Shown: positions 49,573 to 61,569 of the stretch, piece after piece
Layout: every line of letters starts with the position of its first letter
Numbering within the stretch: the first letter of the stretch is position 1
Source: Ziziphus jujuba
Lineage: Eukaryota; Streptophyta; Magnoliopsida; Rosales; Rhamnaceae
Assembly (NCBI RefSeq): GCF_031755915.1
Contig: NC_083382.1
Location: forward strand, 620,001-684,000
Direction: 5' to 3'
Length of the DNA stretch: 64,000 nucleotides
Notes under the pieces: model-generated
What the model saw: the letters and a program-made list of their open reading frames with translations, nothing else
Databases searched by the model: none
Told to the model about the DNA's origin: nothing
Program-made: the position numbers and the translations under genes

Positions 49573-50045
49573 CATAGCACCAAATTGACCAATTTTAGAG
49601 GACAATTGATAATTGTTTCCTCCGTCTTATTTCTTTTTCAGCTTACAAATTCACATGGTTAAACAGGAGGATTGGTGATGCAAATGTGCAAGAATATCTG
49701 GACAGATGTTTTACTTCTGTTAATGGACAGCTTTTATTTCCTAAAGCCATTGTATAGCATATCTCAACTTTGGCTTCAGATCATAATGCTATTTTTTTGT
49801 CTCTGGAAGGTTTAAATAGTTCTGGACTCTGTTTGGGTAAATGTTTCCACTTTGAATCAGTACGGATAGGCGAGGCTGAATGCGGGAAAATTATTGAGCA
49901 GGAATGGAACTCTTTAGATGACAGAACAGTATCAATGACTGATATTATTACTGGTTTGTCAAGGTGCAAACGTCACCTTCAAACATGGAATAAATTCTCC
50001 TTTCATCATATCAAGCTATGACTTCGGGAATGCTATCAACGTTTA

Positions 50046-52115
50046 TTGACATTACAGTTCCAATCTCCTATTGCAGACAACATTCGGTCTCTTCAACAGG
50101 TTGAAGATGAGATTGATTATTTGCTGGACAAGGAGGAAGCACGTTGGAAGCAACGTCCCGCCTATCTTGGTTGCGTGCAGGAGATCGAAACACAAAGTAC
50201 TTCCATAATCATGCAACTAACAGGAATAGTAGGAATCAGATTTTAGGAATTACGGATTCATCTGGCCAATGGGTTACCAGCCAGCATTCCGTCAGTGGAA
50301 GTTTTCTGCATTATTTCCAAACATTGTTTACCTCAGCAGGCTCTACTACTTGTCGAAATTTGAGCTATGGAATCCAAGGCAAAGTGACGGCATTTATGAA
50401 TGAATCTTTATGTAAGCCTTTCACTGCAGATGAAATAAAAAATAGTCTCTTCCAGATGCATCCTCGCAAGGCCCCGGGTTTCGATGGACTCCCTGCTTTA
50501 TTTTTCCAAAACTACAGGTGCACGGTTGGTTAAAAATTAACTACCGCATGTTTATGTGTTTTTAATGAGGATAGTGATATGGGAGACATAAATCGTACTC
50601 TCATTGCCCTGGTTCTGAAAGTGAATGAGCCTCTACATATGTTTGATTTTAGGCCTATTAGTCTTTGTACTGTTATGTATAAGATAATTTCCAAAACACT
50701 TGTAAATTGGCTTAAGCTTTTCTTACTAGATATTATCTCGGAAGAACAGAGTGAATTTGTCCCTGGTAGGCAAATTTCTGATAATATTTTAGTAGCATTC
50801 GAGCATATGCACATGTTGGCTATAACAAAATTGGGATATGCTGGTTTAATGGCTGTTAAACTAGATATGAGTAAAGCATATGATCGTGTTGAATGAGATT
50901 TTCTGCAATGGATGATGTAAGAGATGGGTTTTGATAAAAAATGGATTCAATTAATCATGCGTTGTATTGAAGGAGTTTCATACTCATTACTAATTAATGG
51001 TAGCCAATGTGGTTTCTTTCGACCGAGTAGAGGATTACGTCAGGGTGATCCCTTATCACCCTCTTTTGTTCCTCTTATGTTCTGAAGGGTTGTCCAGTCT
51101 GCTTCAGCAATCGATTCACTCATCCACTCTTGCTGGTTTAAAGATTGCTCCCACTGCTCCTACTATTTGCCATATGTTCTTCGCTGATCACACACTTCTT
51201 TTTACAAGAGCAACACAAAATGATTGTCAAAGAATCCTTCAAATCTTGCGTGAATATGAGATAGCTTTGGGTCAGAGGATTAATCTGTAGAAAACTGAAA
51301 TTACTTTCAGTCCAAATATCCAGCAATCTGTTTGGGACTCAATTACTCAATCTTTCCAAATTCAAGGGAGTCCAGGTCATCATAAGTACCTTGGTTTGCC
51401 TTCCCTCATTGGGAGACAGAAAAAAGAGGTTTTTCAGTCCATTAAAACAAGAGTTCGGAAGCGATTACAAGGTTGGAATGGGAGATTACTCTCACGGGGT
51501 GCAAAGGAAGTGCTCATCAAAGCGGTAGTACAAGCCATACCAACATACACAATGGGTTGCTTTCAACTACCAAAGCGTTTGATGAATGACCTCACAGGTC
51601 TAATGCATCATTTTTGGTGGGGCTCTTCTGGGGGCAAAAGGGGTTTGCCATGGATAAGTTGGTCAAAACTTTCGCAACCTAAGGCGTTAGGTGGTTTGAG
51701 CTTCAGATCGATCGACGAGTTCAACAGAGCCCTCTTGGGAAAACAATGTTGGAGGATTATACGATCCCCAACCTCGTTGGTATCTAGGGTGCTGAAGGCA
51801 AAATATTTCCCCAGATGCTCTTTCTGGGATGCACATTTTGGTAGACAACCTTCTTATGCATGGCGGAGTATTCTATGGGGCAGACCAATGTTAGAACAGG
51901 GTGGTGTTTGGCGTATAGGTGATGGGATTTCTATTCGAATTTATAAGGACCCTTGGCTTCCACGGTTGGGTTTTTCTCATGTGTTATCACCACGAAAACT
52001 GGACCCAAACTCGACCGTATCATGCTTACTCACACCTTCAGGTGGCTGGAATGTTGACCTTATTAATGATGTGTTCAATGAGGATGAAGCTACACTTATT
52101 CAATCTTGCCAATAG
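50046..52115 (+). pseudogene. LINE ORF2 reverse transcriptase domain (broken)
   Basis: RT landmarks in order: MHPRKAPGFDGLPALFFQ (50455-50508), FRPISLCTVMYKIISK, SEFVPGRQISDNILVAFE, KLDMSKAYDRVE then stop near 50894, RQGDPLSP-like coding at about 51039-51062 in a shifted frame, and the active-site box at 51180-51191. That box reads FADH, where the catalytic FADD/YADD is expected. The 51396-52115 segment (KYLGLPS; RVRKRLQGW; FWWGSSGGKRG; WRIGDG) is open. At least three frame breaks plus the Asp-to-His change make it inactive. Confidence 0.9.
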
Positions 52116-53210
52116 GTGGAATGAGATGCCCGGATCGTTTTGCATGGAAATATTCTGCAACTGGTACATATACAGTCAAAACAGGGTATTGGGAGGCTTG
52201 GAAATTTGATGTGGGTGGTTCACTTGTGGTCCAAGCAATTCAAAAAGTTTTATCTTGGTGGCGTCTACTTTGGACGTTACGGGTACCTAATAAAGTTAAG
52301 ATTTTGCTTTGGCGTTCTTGCCATGAAGCTATCCCGTGTCTACATTCTTTAACATCAAGACATATCGCGGATTCTAGTTTGTGCCCCATCTGTCAAGCCA
52401 CGGACGAAACTGCATTACATGCTTTATGGGAGTGTACTTCTGTGAGAATAATACGGAAGAATTTTTATTTTTATTCTATTCTCAAACATGAAAGGTTTGA
52501 TTCGTTTGCTGCTTTGTGCTGTTTTGCTCTAAATCTGGTGTCTGTTTGCAAACGTGCGAAATTTACGTGGACTTGTTGGTGCATATGGAATAATAGAAAT
52601 GCTTTTACACATGGGAATTTTGTTAAGTCAAATGTCCAAGTACTGGATACAGTGGCTCGTCTCTAGGTTGAATGCGCAGAAGCAATGAGGTTTTTTGTGG
52701 AGAGAAAGCAGGAACGGATTAGGCACTGTTGGTCACCACCACAAGGCAATTTTTTGAAAATAAATGTTGATGCATCACTAAAAACAGACACACAGCGAGT
52801 TGGAATAGGTGTGGTTGTCAGGAATAGTGCTGGCGAAATGATGGGGGGCCTTGGCAAAACCTTTTGATGTTTCTTGCTCGATTCTCCATGCTGAACTCTC
52901 TGCTATCCGTGAGGCGATGATCTTTTGTGTAGAGGCTGGTTTTAGCGGTGGACAAATTGTCAGTGACTGCTCTAATGCAGTGCGACTAGTTAATGAAGGT
53001 CGCATGGGAGATCTGTTAGATCCTTCATGTTTCCTGGTTGAAGATATTAAAATGATGCTTGGTACTAATGAGGGGTTATCTTTGTCTTTTGATTATAGGG
53101 ATACAAATACGGTAGCTCATTGTATTGCTAATTATGCAACTGGTGTGTGTTTGCATGAATCATGGCTTGAAGTTGGTCCTCAGTGGCTAAATATTGCACT
53201 TTTAGGCTGA
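52106..53210 (+). pseudogene. LINE zf-RVT and RNase H region (broken)
   Basis: 52106-52666 encodes the zinc-binding RVT-associated segment (WWRLLWTLRVPNKVKILLW; CPICQATDETALHALWEC). A stop at about 52664 and a frame change follow. RNase H then runs in two frames: FLKINVDASLKTD and IGVVVRNSAGEMMGG up to about 52850, then HAELSAIREA, IVSDCSNAV, DTNTVAHCIA and SWLEVGPQWL to the stop at 53210. The Asp, Glu and Asp metal ligands are still visible; only the frame is broken. Confidence 0.88.
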
Positions 53211-53282
53211 TGTTTGTATTCCTGGTTCTTAATTAAATGAATATATCCTCTGTTTTCCAAAAAAAAAAAAAAAAAAAAAAAA

Positions 53283-53810
53283 TATTGATTAATTAAATAA
53301 GATTAAGTCAAATTCAATGTAATGTAGCCCAATTCGAAATGTTGTTATACATGTTTAAGATGTCTCCTCGCCGTCGTTCTTTAATGGACTGGAATCCTAA
53401 ATACGAGTATGATGTATGTGTAATTGAACCACAAGAAAAATATTTGTTTAAAAAAAAAGAAAAAAGGAAAAAAAGAGTAGATACGACCCAAAAAAATTCA
53501 TTATCAAAAATCAGTGCTGATTGTGAAGCAGCAGAGCTTCACAGCAGAGCAGGTATAAACACACAGAGCACAGGACAGGAGAAGTAGTTTTGCATACCCT
53601 TGTATGCGTGCATGCCTGATTCTATTTCTGCTCAAGATTTATTTTATTGTCAGTGTTAAGACTAAAATTATAATTATAATTAGTTTACTTTTCCATCTTC
53701 TTCTTCATCTCAAATTTTTTTTTTTTTTAATTTTTTTTTGGTTTTTGGGTGATGGTGGCGGGGAGGTTTTGAAATGGAAATGGAAATGGCGCGGGAGGCT
53801 TTTGTTTTTG

Positions 53811-53846
<36 letters not shown>

Positions 53847-54116
53847 TTTTTTTTTTTTTTTTTTGGGTTAATGCTGTTATTATTGAGAAAGTGAAAATGG
53901 ATGGAGAGACTAAAAAACGAAAAACAAAGTCAAAAGTGAGGGAGGGGGTTTTCCCGCCAAAACTCCCCTAGGAAACTCCTCTCCACCTATCATCCACTTG
54001 GCTTGCTTGCTTGCTTGCTTTGTCTCATTTCTAGGGTTTTTATTCCCTCTTCCTCTTCCTCTTCCTCATCGTTTACAAATCCTCCGCTTCCAAACTCTGA
54101 AAAACCCCAACCTAAA
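53283..54116. other. MET1 upstream region
   Basis: Only about 830 bp separate the LINE tail from the MET1 ATG. It holds (TA)n at 53816-53841 next to a T-run, a GGAAAT/TGGAAA repeat near 53771, an E2F-type site, and CTTG repeats at 54001-54020 in the leader. No other gene. Confidence 0.7.
53949..53962 (+). promoter_or_regulatory. E2F-type site upstream of MET1
   Basis: TTTTCCCGCCAAAA contains the consensus TTTSSCGC at 53950-53957, about 160 bp before the MET1 ATG. Plant MET1 is reported to be controlled by the retinoblastoma/E2F pathway, which fits S-phase expression of a maintenance methylase. The motif is seen; its use is inferred. Confidence 0.6.
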
Positions 54117-57100
54117 ATGGGATCTGCTGCTCTATTGGAACCCACGGTTCCTAATCCGACTGACCAATCATCATCAGGTTCAGGTACATGCGGCCTCTAT
54201 TTATTTGTTTATTGATTTAAATGGAACTTCTCCATTTTTATGGAGTTTGTGTGTTTAGATTTTTCCTACTCTGTCGCCGATTCATCATTAACCCTACTTA
54301 CCAGCCTCTCAAATTTCTGAGTCACACCCCCTTTACAACTTCTGCACTGTTTCTCATACTTGATTGACGGCGGAATTTAGTAGAAACAAACCCCTAGCAT
54401 TCTTTGCCCTTTTTAATCTTAAACCACAGGTTGTTGTTACGGCTTTCTGTGGATTTTTCCTTTTTATTTGATTAATTAGGTCTTGTCGGACTTGGAACTT
54501 AAAAAAGCTTGATGGTGGATGCATTAATTACATCTTTTTTATTTTTTATTTATTTGCAAGTTACTCTGCACACGCACTCAGATATGGCCCATGTCCAGTA
54601 AAAACATCTACTGGTGGTGGTACTGGTAGTAAGTTTCTTATTCTTATTAACATAGGAAGATAGTGATGAGCGTTTCAATTTATTTTCTCTTCTGAGTTTG
54701 CTCTTCCATGGGCTTCTTCTACTCCTTTTTTGTACGAAAATATGTGCATTTGTGTCCATGACTTGCGTCTCGATGTATACCTCTCTGGATTCCAATATGC
54801 CTTTCCTAATTCACTTATCAAGAACGTACCTTTGCCTTTGTATGTATGCGTGTGCTTCTTTTTTCTTTATTTGTTAGATATAAATGTGCTATATTTTGCT
54901 TCATTGACCTTGTGTTTTGAATTAGATATGAAGAAGAGCAAAAACAGTACTAAAAAGTCGGTGACAACAGGCCACAAGGGAAAGAAGCGAAGCTCACCAG
55001 AGAAAAATGAAGATTCATCTACTTCTAGAAAGATGCCAAGGCGAACAGCTGCATGTACTGATTTCAAGGAGAAGTCTGTTCATATATCTGAAAAATCTTC
55101 TGTTATTGGAACAAAGAAGGATAGGTTTGCAGAAGAAGAAGTTTTAGCTCTAGCCCTGACTTCTGGAAATGAGGTTGACCGAGCAAACAGAAGACTAACG
55201 GATTTTATCTTGCATGATGAGAATGGTACTTTGCAGCCCCTTGAGATGTTGGAAGTTACCGACCTGTTTATCTCTGGTCTTGTACTGCCTCTCGATGAAA
55301 CTTCAAAGAACGACAAGGAAAGAGGTGTTAGATGTGAAGCTTTTGGACGAATAGAATTATGGGACATCTCTGGTTATGATGATGGAACTCCAGTTGTCTG
55401 GCTTTCAACTGATGCTGCTGATTATGATTGCCGGAAACCTGCAAACAGCTACAAAAAATTTTATGATCTTTTCTTTGAAAAGGCCCGTGTCTGCATTGAG
55501 GTCTATAAACAACTGTCAAAATCTTCTGGAGGGAATCCTGATTCAAGTCTTGATGAGTTGCTAGCTGGTGTTGTTCGTTCCATGAATGGCATCAAGTCTT
55601 TTTCTGGTGGGGCATCTATAAAAGACTTTGTAATTTCCCAGGGTGATTTTATATATAATCAGTTGATAGGCTTGGATGAAACATCAAAGAAGAATGATCG
55701 GAAATTTGCAGAGTTGCCTGTGCTTGATGCCCTAAGAGATTGTTGTAGAAAGCATCAAACTTTCATGAAGCCAGAGGTTATGTCTTCTGTTGAGGGTATA
55801 AAAATTGATCCAGGATTTGGAGATGTAGATAACAAAATCATTACATCTGGTTCATCCATATGTGCAGATCAGGAAGATGAGGACATGAAGTTGGCAAGGA
55901 TATTGCAAGAAGAAGAGTACTGGCAGTCAATGAAACAAAAAAAGAATGAGGGTTCCACTTCAAACTCAAACAAATACTATGTCAAAATTAATGAAGATGA
56001 AATTGCCAACGACTATCCCCTGCCTGCTTATTACAAGAACACAATTGAAGAAACTGATGAATTAATCATTTTTGACAGTGACATTGACTTGTGTAAACCT
56101 GATGAGCTTCCTCGAAGTATGCTTCATAATTGGTCTCTCTACAACTCAGACTCAAGATTGATCTCACTGGAGCTTCTTCCTATGAAACCTTGTGCAGATA
56201 TTGATGTTACTATCTTTGGGTCAGGTGTAATGACTGCTGATGATGGAAGTGGATTCTGTCTTGATAGTGATTCTAGTCAGTTTTCATCTAGTGGTTCAGG
56301 AGCACAAGGTTTTGATGGGATTCCTATATATTTGACTGCGATAAAGGAATGGATGATTGAATTCGGGGCATCAATGATTTTTATTTCTATACGAACAGAT
56401 GTTGCCTGGTAATTTGCTTTCCTCACATTCAATAATGGGACAATAATTTTAAGGAGTATGAAATATTCTTTGGTAAAATTTTCTTTTTCCTTTATCATTA
56501 TTTGTATAGCTTGTCACTGGAAATTTCTTGTTCTTACTTGTTAGCCTATATAATTCGTTACAGATAATTGAATTGCATTCGCAGAAAGAACTACAAAAAG
56601 TGTGGGTTCATATTTGTAGGATGATGGATTTAAAATAGGAGTTGGGACACATTTGTGAAAATCGGGCCAGACTAATGCATATATTGTATATCTTGATGTT
56701 GAAACTGTATTTGGAATTTTCTTCAGTTTAACTACATCGACTGAAATAGTGAAGATAGAAACATATAAAAGTACATCCATGTCCATACACACATACATAC
56801 AAAACAGTTTATCTGTGTCTGTACATGTGTATAAGAATATTTATACAATTAGGAATACTTAGGCCTATTCTTCTTTGATCTATGTTTGTTGGTTAATAAA
56901 GACTTCGATGTCTCTACTTTTTGTAGGTACAGACTTGGTAAGCCATCAAAACAGTATGCACCGTGGTATGAAACAGTTATGAAAACAGCAAGACTTGGCA
57001 TAAGTATTATTACTTTATTGAAGGAGCAAACCCGTATAGCACGCCTCTCTTTTGCCGAAGTCATGAAGAGATTATCAGAATTCAAAAAGGATAACTGTGC

Positions 57101-60100
57101 TTACATTTCTTCTGATTCAGCTGTTGTTGAGAGATATGTGGTTGTCCATGGGCAGATAATATTACAGCTCTTTGCAGAATTTCCAGATGAGAATATTAGA
57201 AGATCTGCATTTGTGACAGGTCTTACAACTAAAATGGAGGAGAGACATCACACTAAATGGTTGGTGAAGAAGAAGGTTGTACATAAGTGTGAACGCAATT
57301 TGAATCCAAGAGCAGGTATGGCACCTGTAGTGTCCAAGAGGAAGGCTATGCAAGCTACGACAACAAGGTTGATAAACAGAATCTGGGGGGAGTACTATTC
57401 AAATTACAGTCCAGAAGATTTAGACAAGGAAGCTGTATGTGAAATCAAAGAGGAAGAAGTTGAGGAGCAAGAGGATAATGTGGAGGACGATGATGATGAA
57501 AATGAAGAGTTGCTAGTTTTGGAGATGGCAGAGAAACCTAGTTCAGTTTCAAGAGGAAATAAATCACGCTCTGCTAAATTTGAAATAAGATGGGATGGGC
57601 AGCCTGTTGGCAGAACAAGTTCAGGGGAAGCTCTTTATCAACAGGTAACTGTTCATGGAGATACAATTGTTGTGGGGTGTGCTGTGCTGGTGGATTCTGA
57701 TGAATCAAATGAACTACCTGCCATCTATTTTGTGGAATACATGTTTGAAGCATCAGATGGACGCAAAATGTTTCATGGGAGAATGATGCAGCAAGGGTCA
57801 CAGACTGTTCTTGGAAATGCTGCAAATGAGAGAGAGGTATTCCTGACAAATGAGTGCATTAACTTGGGATTGGAGGATGTTAAACAGAAGGTCGTTGTGG
57901 AGATCCGGTTAATGCCATGGGGACATCAGCATAGGAAGGATAATGCTAATGCTGACAAAATTGATAGAGCAAGGGCAGAAGAGAGAAAGAAGAAAGGGCT
58001 GCCCACTGAATATTTCTGTAAAAGCTTGTATTGGCCTGAGAAGGGTGCTTTCTTTGGTCTTTCTCCCGATACTATGGGCTTGGGTTCTGGTTTGTGCCAT
58101 TCTTGTGAAATAAAGGAAGTCCAGAAAGAGAAGGCTGTTTTCAAACTGAATTCATCAAAGACTGGCTTTGTATATAATGGAACTGAGTATTCTGTTTATG
58201 ATTATGTCTATATAAGTCCTGATCAATTTGCTGAGAAAAGGACGGAAAATGGAACTTTTAAAGCTGGGAGAAATGTGGGTTTGAGAGCTTATGTTGTGTG
58301 CCAACTGCTGGATATTATTGTCAAAAAGGAAACCAAACATGCAGAAACAAAACATACACAGGTTAAGGTCAGAAGATTTTACAGACCAGAAGACATTTCA
58401 GTTGACAAGGCATACTCTTCTGATATTCGAGAGGTAAGAGTGACAAAAGCTGTATCCATCTAGATACATTCATCAATGCTTTCATTATCTCATCTGCTTT
58501 TTCTGGATGGTTTATAAACCTTCATCATAAGATCATCGATTTTTCAAATTTTCAGGTCTATTACAGTGAAGTAACACATGATTTGGCTGTTGAGAGTATA
58601 GAAGGGAGATGTGAAGTTAGAAAAAAGAATGATCTTCCAGTGTGCGGTGCTCTTGGCATTTTTCAGCATATCTTTTTCTGTGAACATCTGTATGATCCTT
58701 CTAAAGGATCCCTCAGGCAGGTTGTCATTTGCTGCATGAAATGTTAATATTAATCAATTTGATCAAGTAATTCAAAGGCATAATTTTTTTGTTTTTGGCT
58801 TTCAATGCTTCTTACTTGTATGTTATTTTGTGTGGAGGCACACAAGTATAGGGTAAAAAAATTATATCATTTTTCTTTCAAATCATAATCTTCTTTGGGT
58901 GCCTTTTCTGGACAGTTGCCAGCGCACATAAAACTTAGATATTCAACTGGAAACTTGGATAATGATACTGCATCTAGAAAGAAAAAGGGCAAGTCTGTAG
59001 CGGGAGAAAATGATTTAGAAGTTCAAAAACAAAGAGAAGCCTCACAGGAGAAATGTCTAGCCACATTAGATATTTTTGCTGGTTGTGGTGGTTTATCGGA
59101 GGGACTGCAGAAGTCAGGTAACTTATATTCTAATTTTCTTCCAGTGTGAACAACTTTCATTTCTATTTGTTTAAGAAGCTGATGGACCAGTTACTGCTGA
59201 TGTTGCAGGTGCTTCGTTAACAAAGTGGGCAATAGAATATGAACAGCCTGCTGGAGATGCATTTAAATGCAATCATCCAGAGTCGCTGGTCTTTATCAAT
59301 AACTGCAATGTTATTTTAAGGTAAAAGATTGCATGGAGGTGGGCTTTTTCTTGTTGGTCATTTACTAATGGGTTATAATTGTAATACAGGGCTGTAATGG
59401 AGAAGTGTGGGGATGTGGATGATTGTATCTCAACTTCTGAAGCCGCTGAATCAGCAGCATCACTCGGTGAGAAGGAAATTAGTGATTTGCCAATGCCAGG
59501 ACAAGTGGATTTCATTAATGGAGGACCTCCATGTCAGGCATGAACAGATTTTTGCCTCTTTACTGTCAACTTTGGTATCCGATATAGAGTTTTATAGAAA
59601 CTAATAAAGAAAACCATTTTTTCAGGGATTTTCTGGAATGAATAGGTTCAGCCAAAGTACTTGGAGCAAAGTTCAGTGTGAAATGATCTTGGCCTTCTTA
59701 TCCTTTGCAGACTACTTCCGTCCCAAGTATTTCCTCTTAGAGAATGTGAGGAACTTTGTATCTTTTAATAAAGGACAGACTTTTCGTTTAACTCTGGCTT
59801 CACTTCTTGAGATGGGTTATCAGGTAGGTCTCTTATCACTGCTAATGATGAAAATTATCTGGTATTTTCAAATGCATATAGAGACAATAAGATCTCTAGT
59901 TGAATTTATATTTGGTTATTTGTTGACGTATTGGTCTTAATTTTTGATTGGGGTTACCTTGTACATGTGCATATTTTGGGGATGTGGAAGAGAAGGGGAG
60001 GATTCTGCAGTGTGCTTTTTAGTGGGGTTTAGTTAGTCTGAAAATTTGTTTTGGTTATATAGGTGAGATTTGGTATTCTGGAAGCTGGAGCTTATGGCAT

Positions 60101-61514
60101 TTCTCAGTCACGAAAGCGAGCATTTATTTGGGCAGCCTCTCCAGAAGAGGTTCTTCCAGAATGGCCAGAACCCATGCACGTTTTTGGTGCCCCAGAATTG
60201 AGAATCTCATTATCAGAAAAATCGCAATATACTGCTGTTAGGAGTACTGCAAGGGGAGCCCCTTTCCGGGCAATAACTGTGAGAGATACGATTGGTGATC
60301 TCCCTGCTGTAGGGAATGGAGCCTCCAAGACCATTTTAGAGGTATTATGAATATATTTTTGCAGTATTATTTAGAAGTACTTGTTTCCATCATCAATTTT
60401 CATCAATTAATCAAACTTCTGGTTACACAGTATCAAGGTGAACCTGTCTCGTGGTTTCAAAAGACAATAAGAGGAGACATGGCATTTTTGACTGACCACA
60501 TGTCCAAAGAAATGAATGAGCTGAATCTCATTCGATGTCAGAAGATTCCTAAGCAGCCAGGTGCTGATTGGCAATGCCTTCCAGATGAAAAGGTATGTAG
60601 TTAGTTGAGTTTATCTGTCATAACATTATTGTTTCTGACAGGACAAAAAATTATGTATAATGATTCATAAAATCAACAAAATTCAGGTAACACTGTCCAC
60701 TGGACAGTTGGTTGATTTGATACCATGGTGTCTGCCAAATACTGCCAAACGCCACAACCAATGGAAGGGCCTGTTTGGAAGGTTGGATTGGGAGGGTAAC
60801 TTTCCTACTTCCATAACTGATCCTCAACCAATGGGTAAGGTGGGGATGTGCTTTCACCCTGATCAAGACAGGATTCTTACTGTTCGAGAATGTGCTCGAT
60901 CTCAAGTAAGTCTTCAATTCCCCTTCATCAGACATGAGGTTTAATTAAGTTATATTTTTATATTTGATATCAGTCAAGAAGATAAAGTGAAGGGAAAATA
61001 ACGCAGATAGCAATTTACATGAGGGATCAGCAAGAATTGTAAATATTGTAGCTTCACTAGTATTAATAAATAATAATGGATAAAGATATAGCTCTCGAAT
61101 TATTTGGAAATATTTGTCATGTGTTGTCTTGTAAACTTGACCAAAAACCTTCCTTGCGGACAGAGTCCTGATGGGTAAAGCTATTAAGTGCGAAATGCTC
61201 CTAAGTAACAAAAACCTTAAGTCTTAAGTAGCCATCAATCAGTTGAAAGAACTTTAGATTTTGGACGCACAATCTAATTTCGGGGCATTGTATAACATGG
61301 GCATAATAGTCCTGGCAACAGAAATCTGATTTTGATGTAGCATTTTACTGAAAATTCTCTTGAAACATGTGTGCAGGGTTTCCCGGATAGCTATAAGTTT
61401 GCTGGCAATATTCAACACAAGCACAGGCAAATTGGAAATGCTGTTCCTCCTCCTTTGGCGTATGCACTAGGTAGAAAACTTAAGGAAGCGATGGACAGTA
61501 AAAGGTTCAGATAG
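54117..61514 (+). CDS. MET1: DNA (cytosine-5)-methyltransferase MET1 (DNMT1 type)
   Basis: Maintenance methyltransferase that restores CG methylation on hemimethylated DNA after replication, in the nucleus. Exons: 54117-54183, 54926-56408, 56937 corrected to 56927-58433, 58556-58720, 58916-59117, 59209-59320, 59390-59537, 59626-59823, 60063-60341, 60431-60592, 60687-60905, 61377-61514, giving 1559 residues, usual for plant MET1. Basic N-terminus ([10 protein letters not shown]); two replication-foci domains, the first about 85-235 ([31 protein letters not shown]) and the second about 390-560 ([18 protein letters not shown]); an acidic patch about 685-715; two BAH domains about 755-880 and 930-1075; catalytic domain from about 1120 with motif [13 protein letters not shown], motif IV GGPPCQGFSG (nucleophile Cys about 1226), motif [10 protein letters not shown], motif [13 protein letters not shown] and motif [10 protein letters not shown]. 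The intron after PPCQ begins with GC. Exon 1 is short; translation could also begin at ATG 54928 in exon 2. Confidence 0.96.
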
Positions 61515-61515
61515 T

Positions 61516-61569
61516 GGGATCGTCCTTATGGCATTTGTCATTGGGATCGTCCTTATGGCATTTGTCATT
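61516..61569 (+). repeat. 27-bp tandem duplication in MET1 3' region
   Basis: The unit GGGATCGTCCTTATGGCATT plus TGTCATT occurs twice without change, starting one base after the MET1 stop codon. Confidence 0.93.

Larger units (their letters stand above)
47713..53282 (+). mobile_element. Near full-length but inactive L1-type LINE
   Basis: A 5.6 kb non-LTR retrotransposon in the same direction as MET1. Order: 5' leader, ORF1 (nucleic-acid-binding), ORF2 with apurinic-type endonuclease, reverse transcriptase, zinc-binding RT-associated domain and RNase H, then a poly(A) tail (53261-53282). The tail is followed by ATTGATTAA, which also occurs just before the element at about 47703, a likely 9-bp target duplication. 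Stops and frameshifts interrupt both ORFs and key residues are changed (separate entries), so the copy cannot move by itself. Confidence 0.92.

Noticed and set aside
54730..54925. N-terminal extension of the long MET1 frame starting at 54730
   Set aside because: The extra residues are intron-like, with FFFLYLL-type low complexity; exon 2 starts after the acceptor at 54925.
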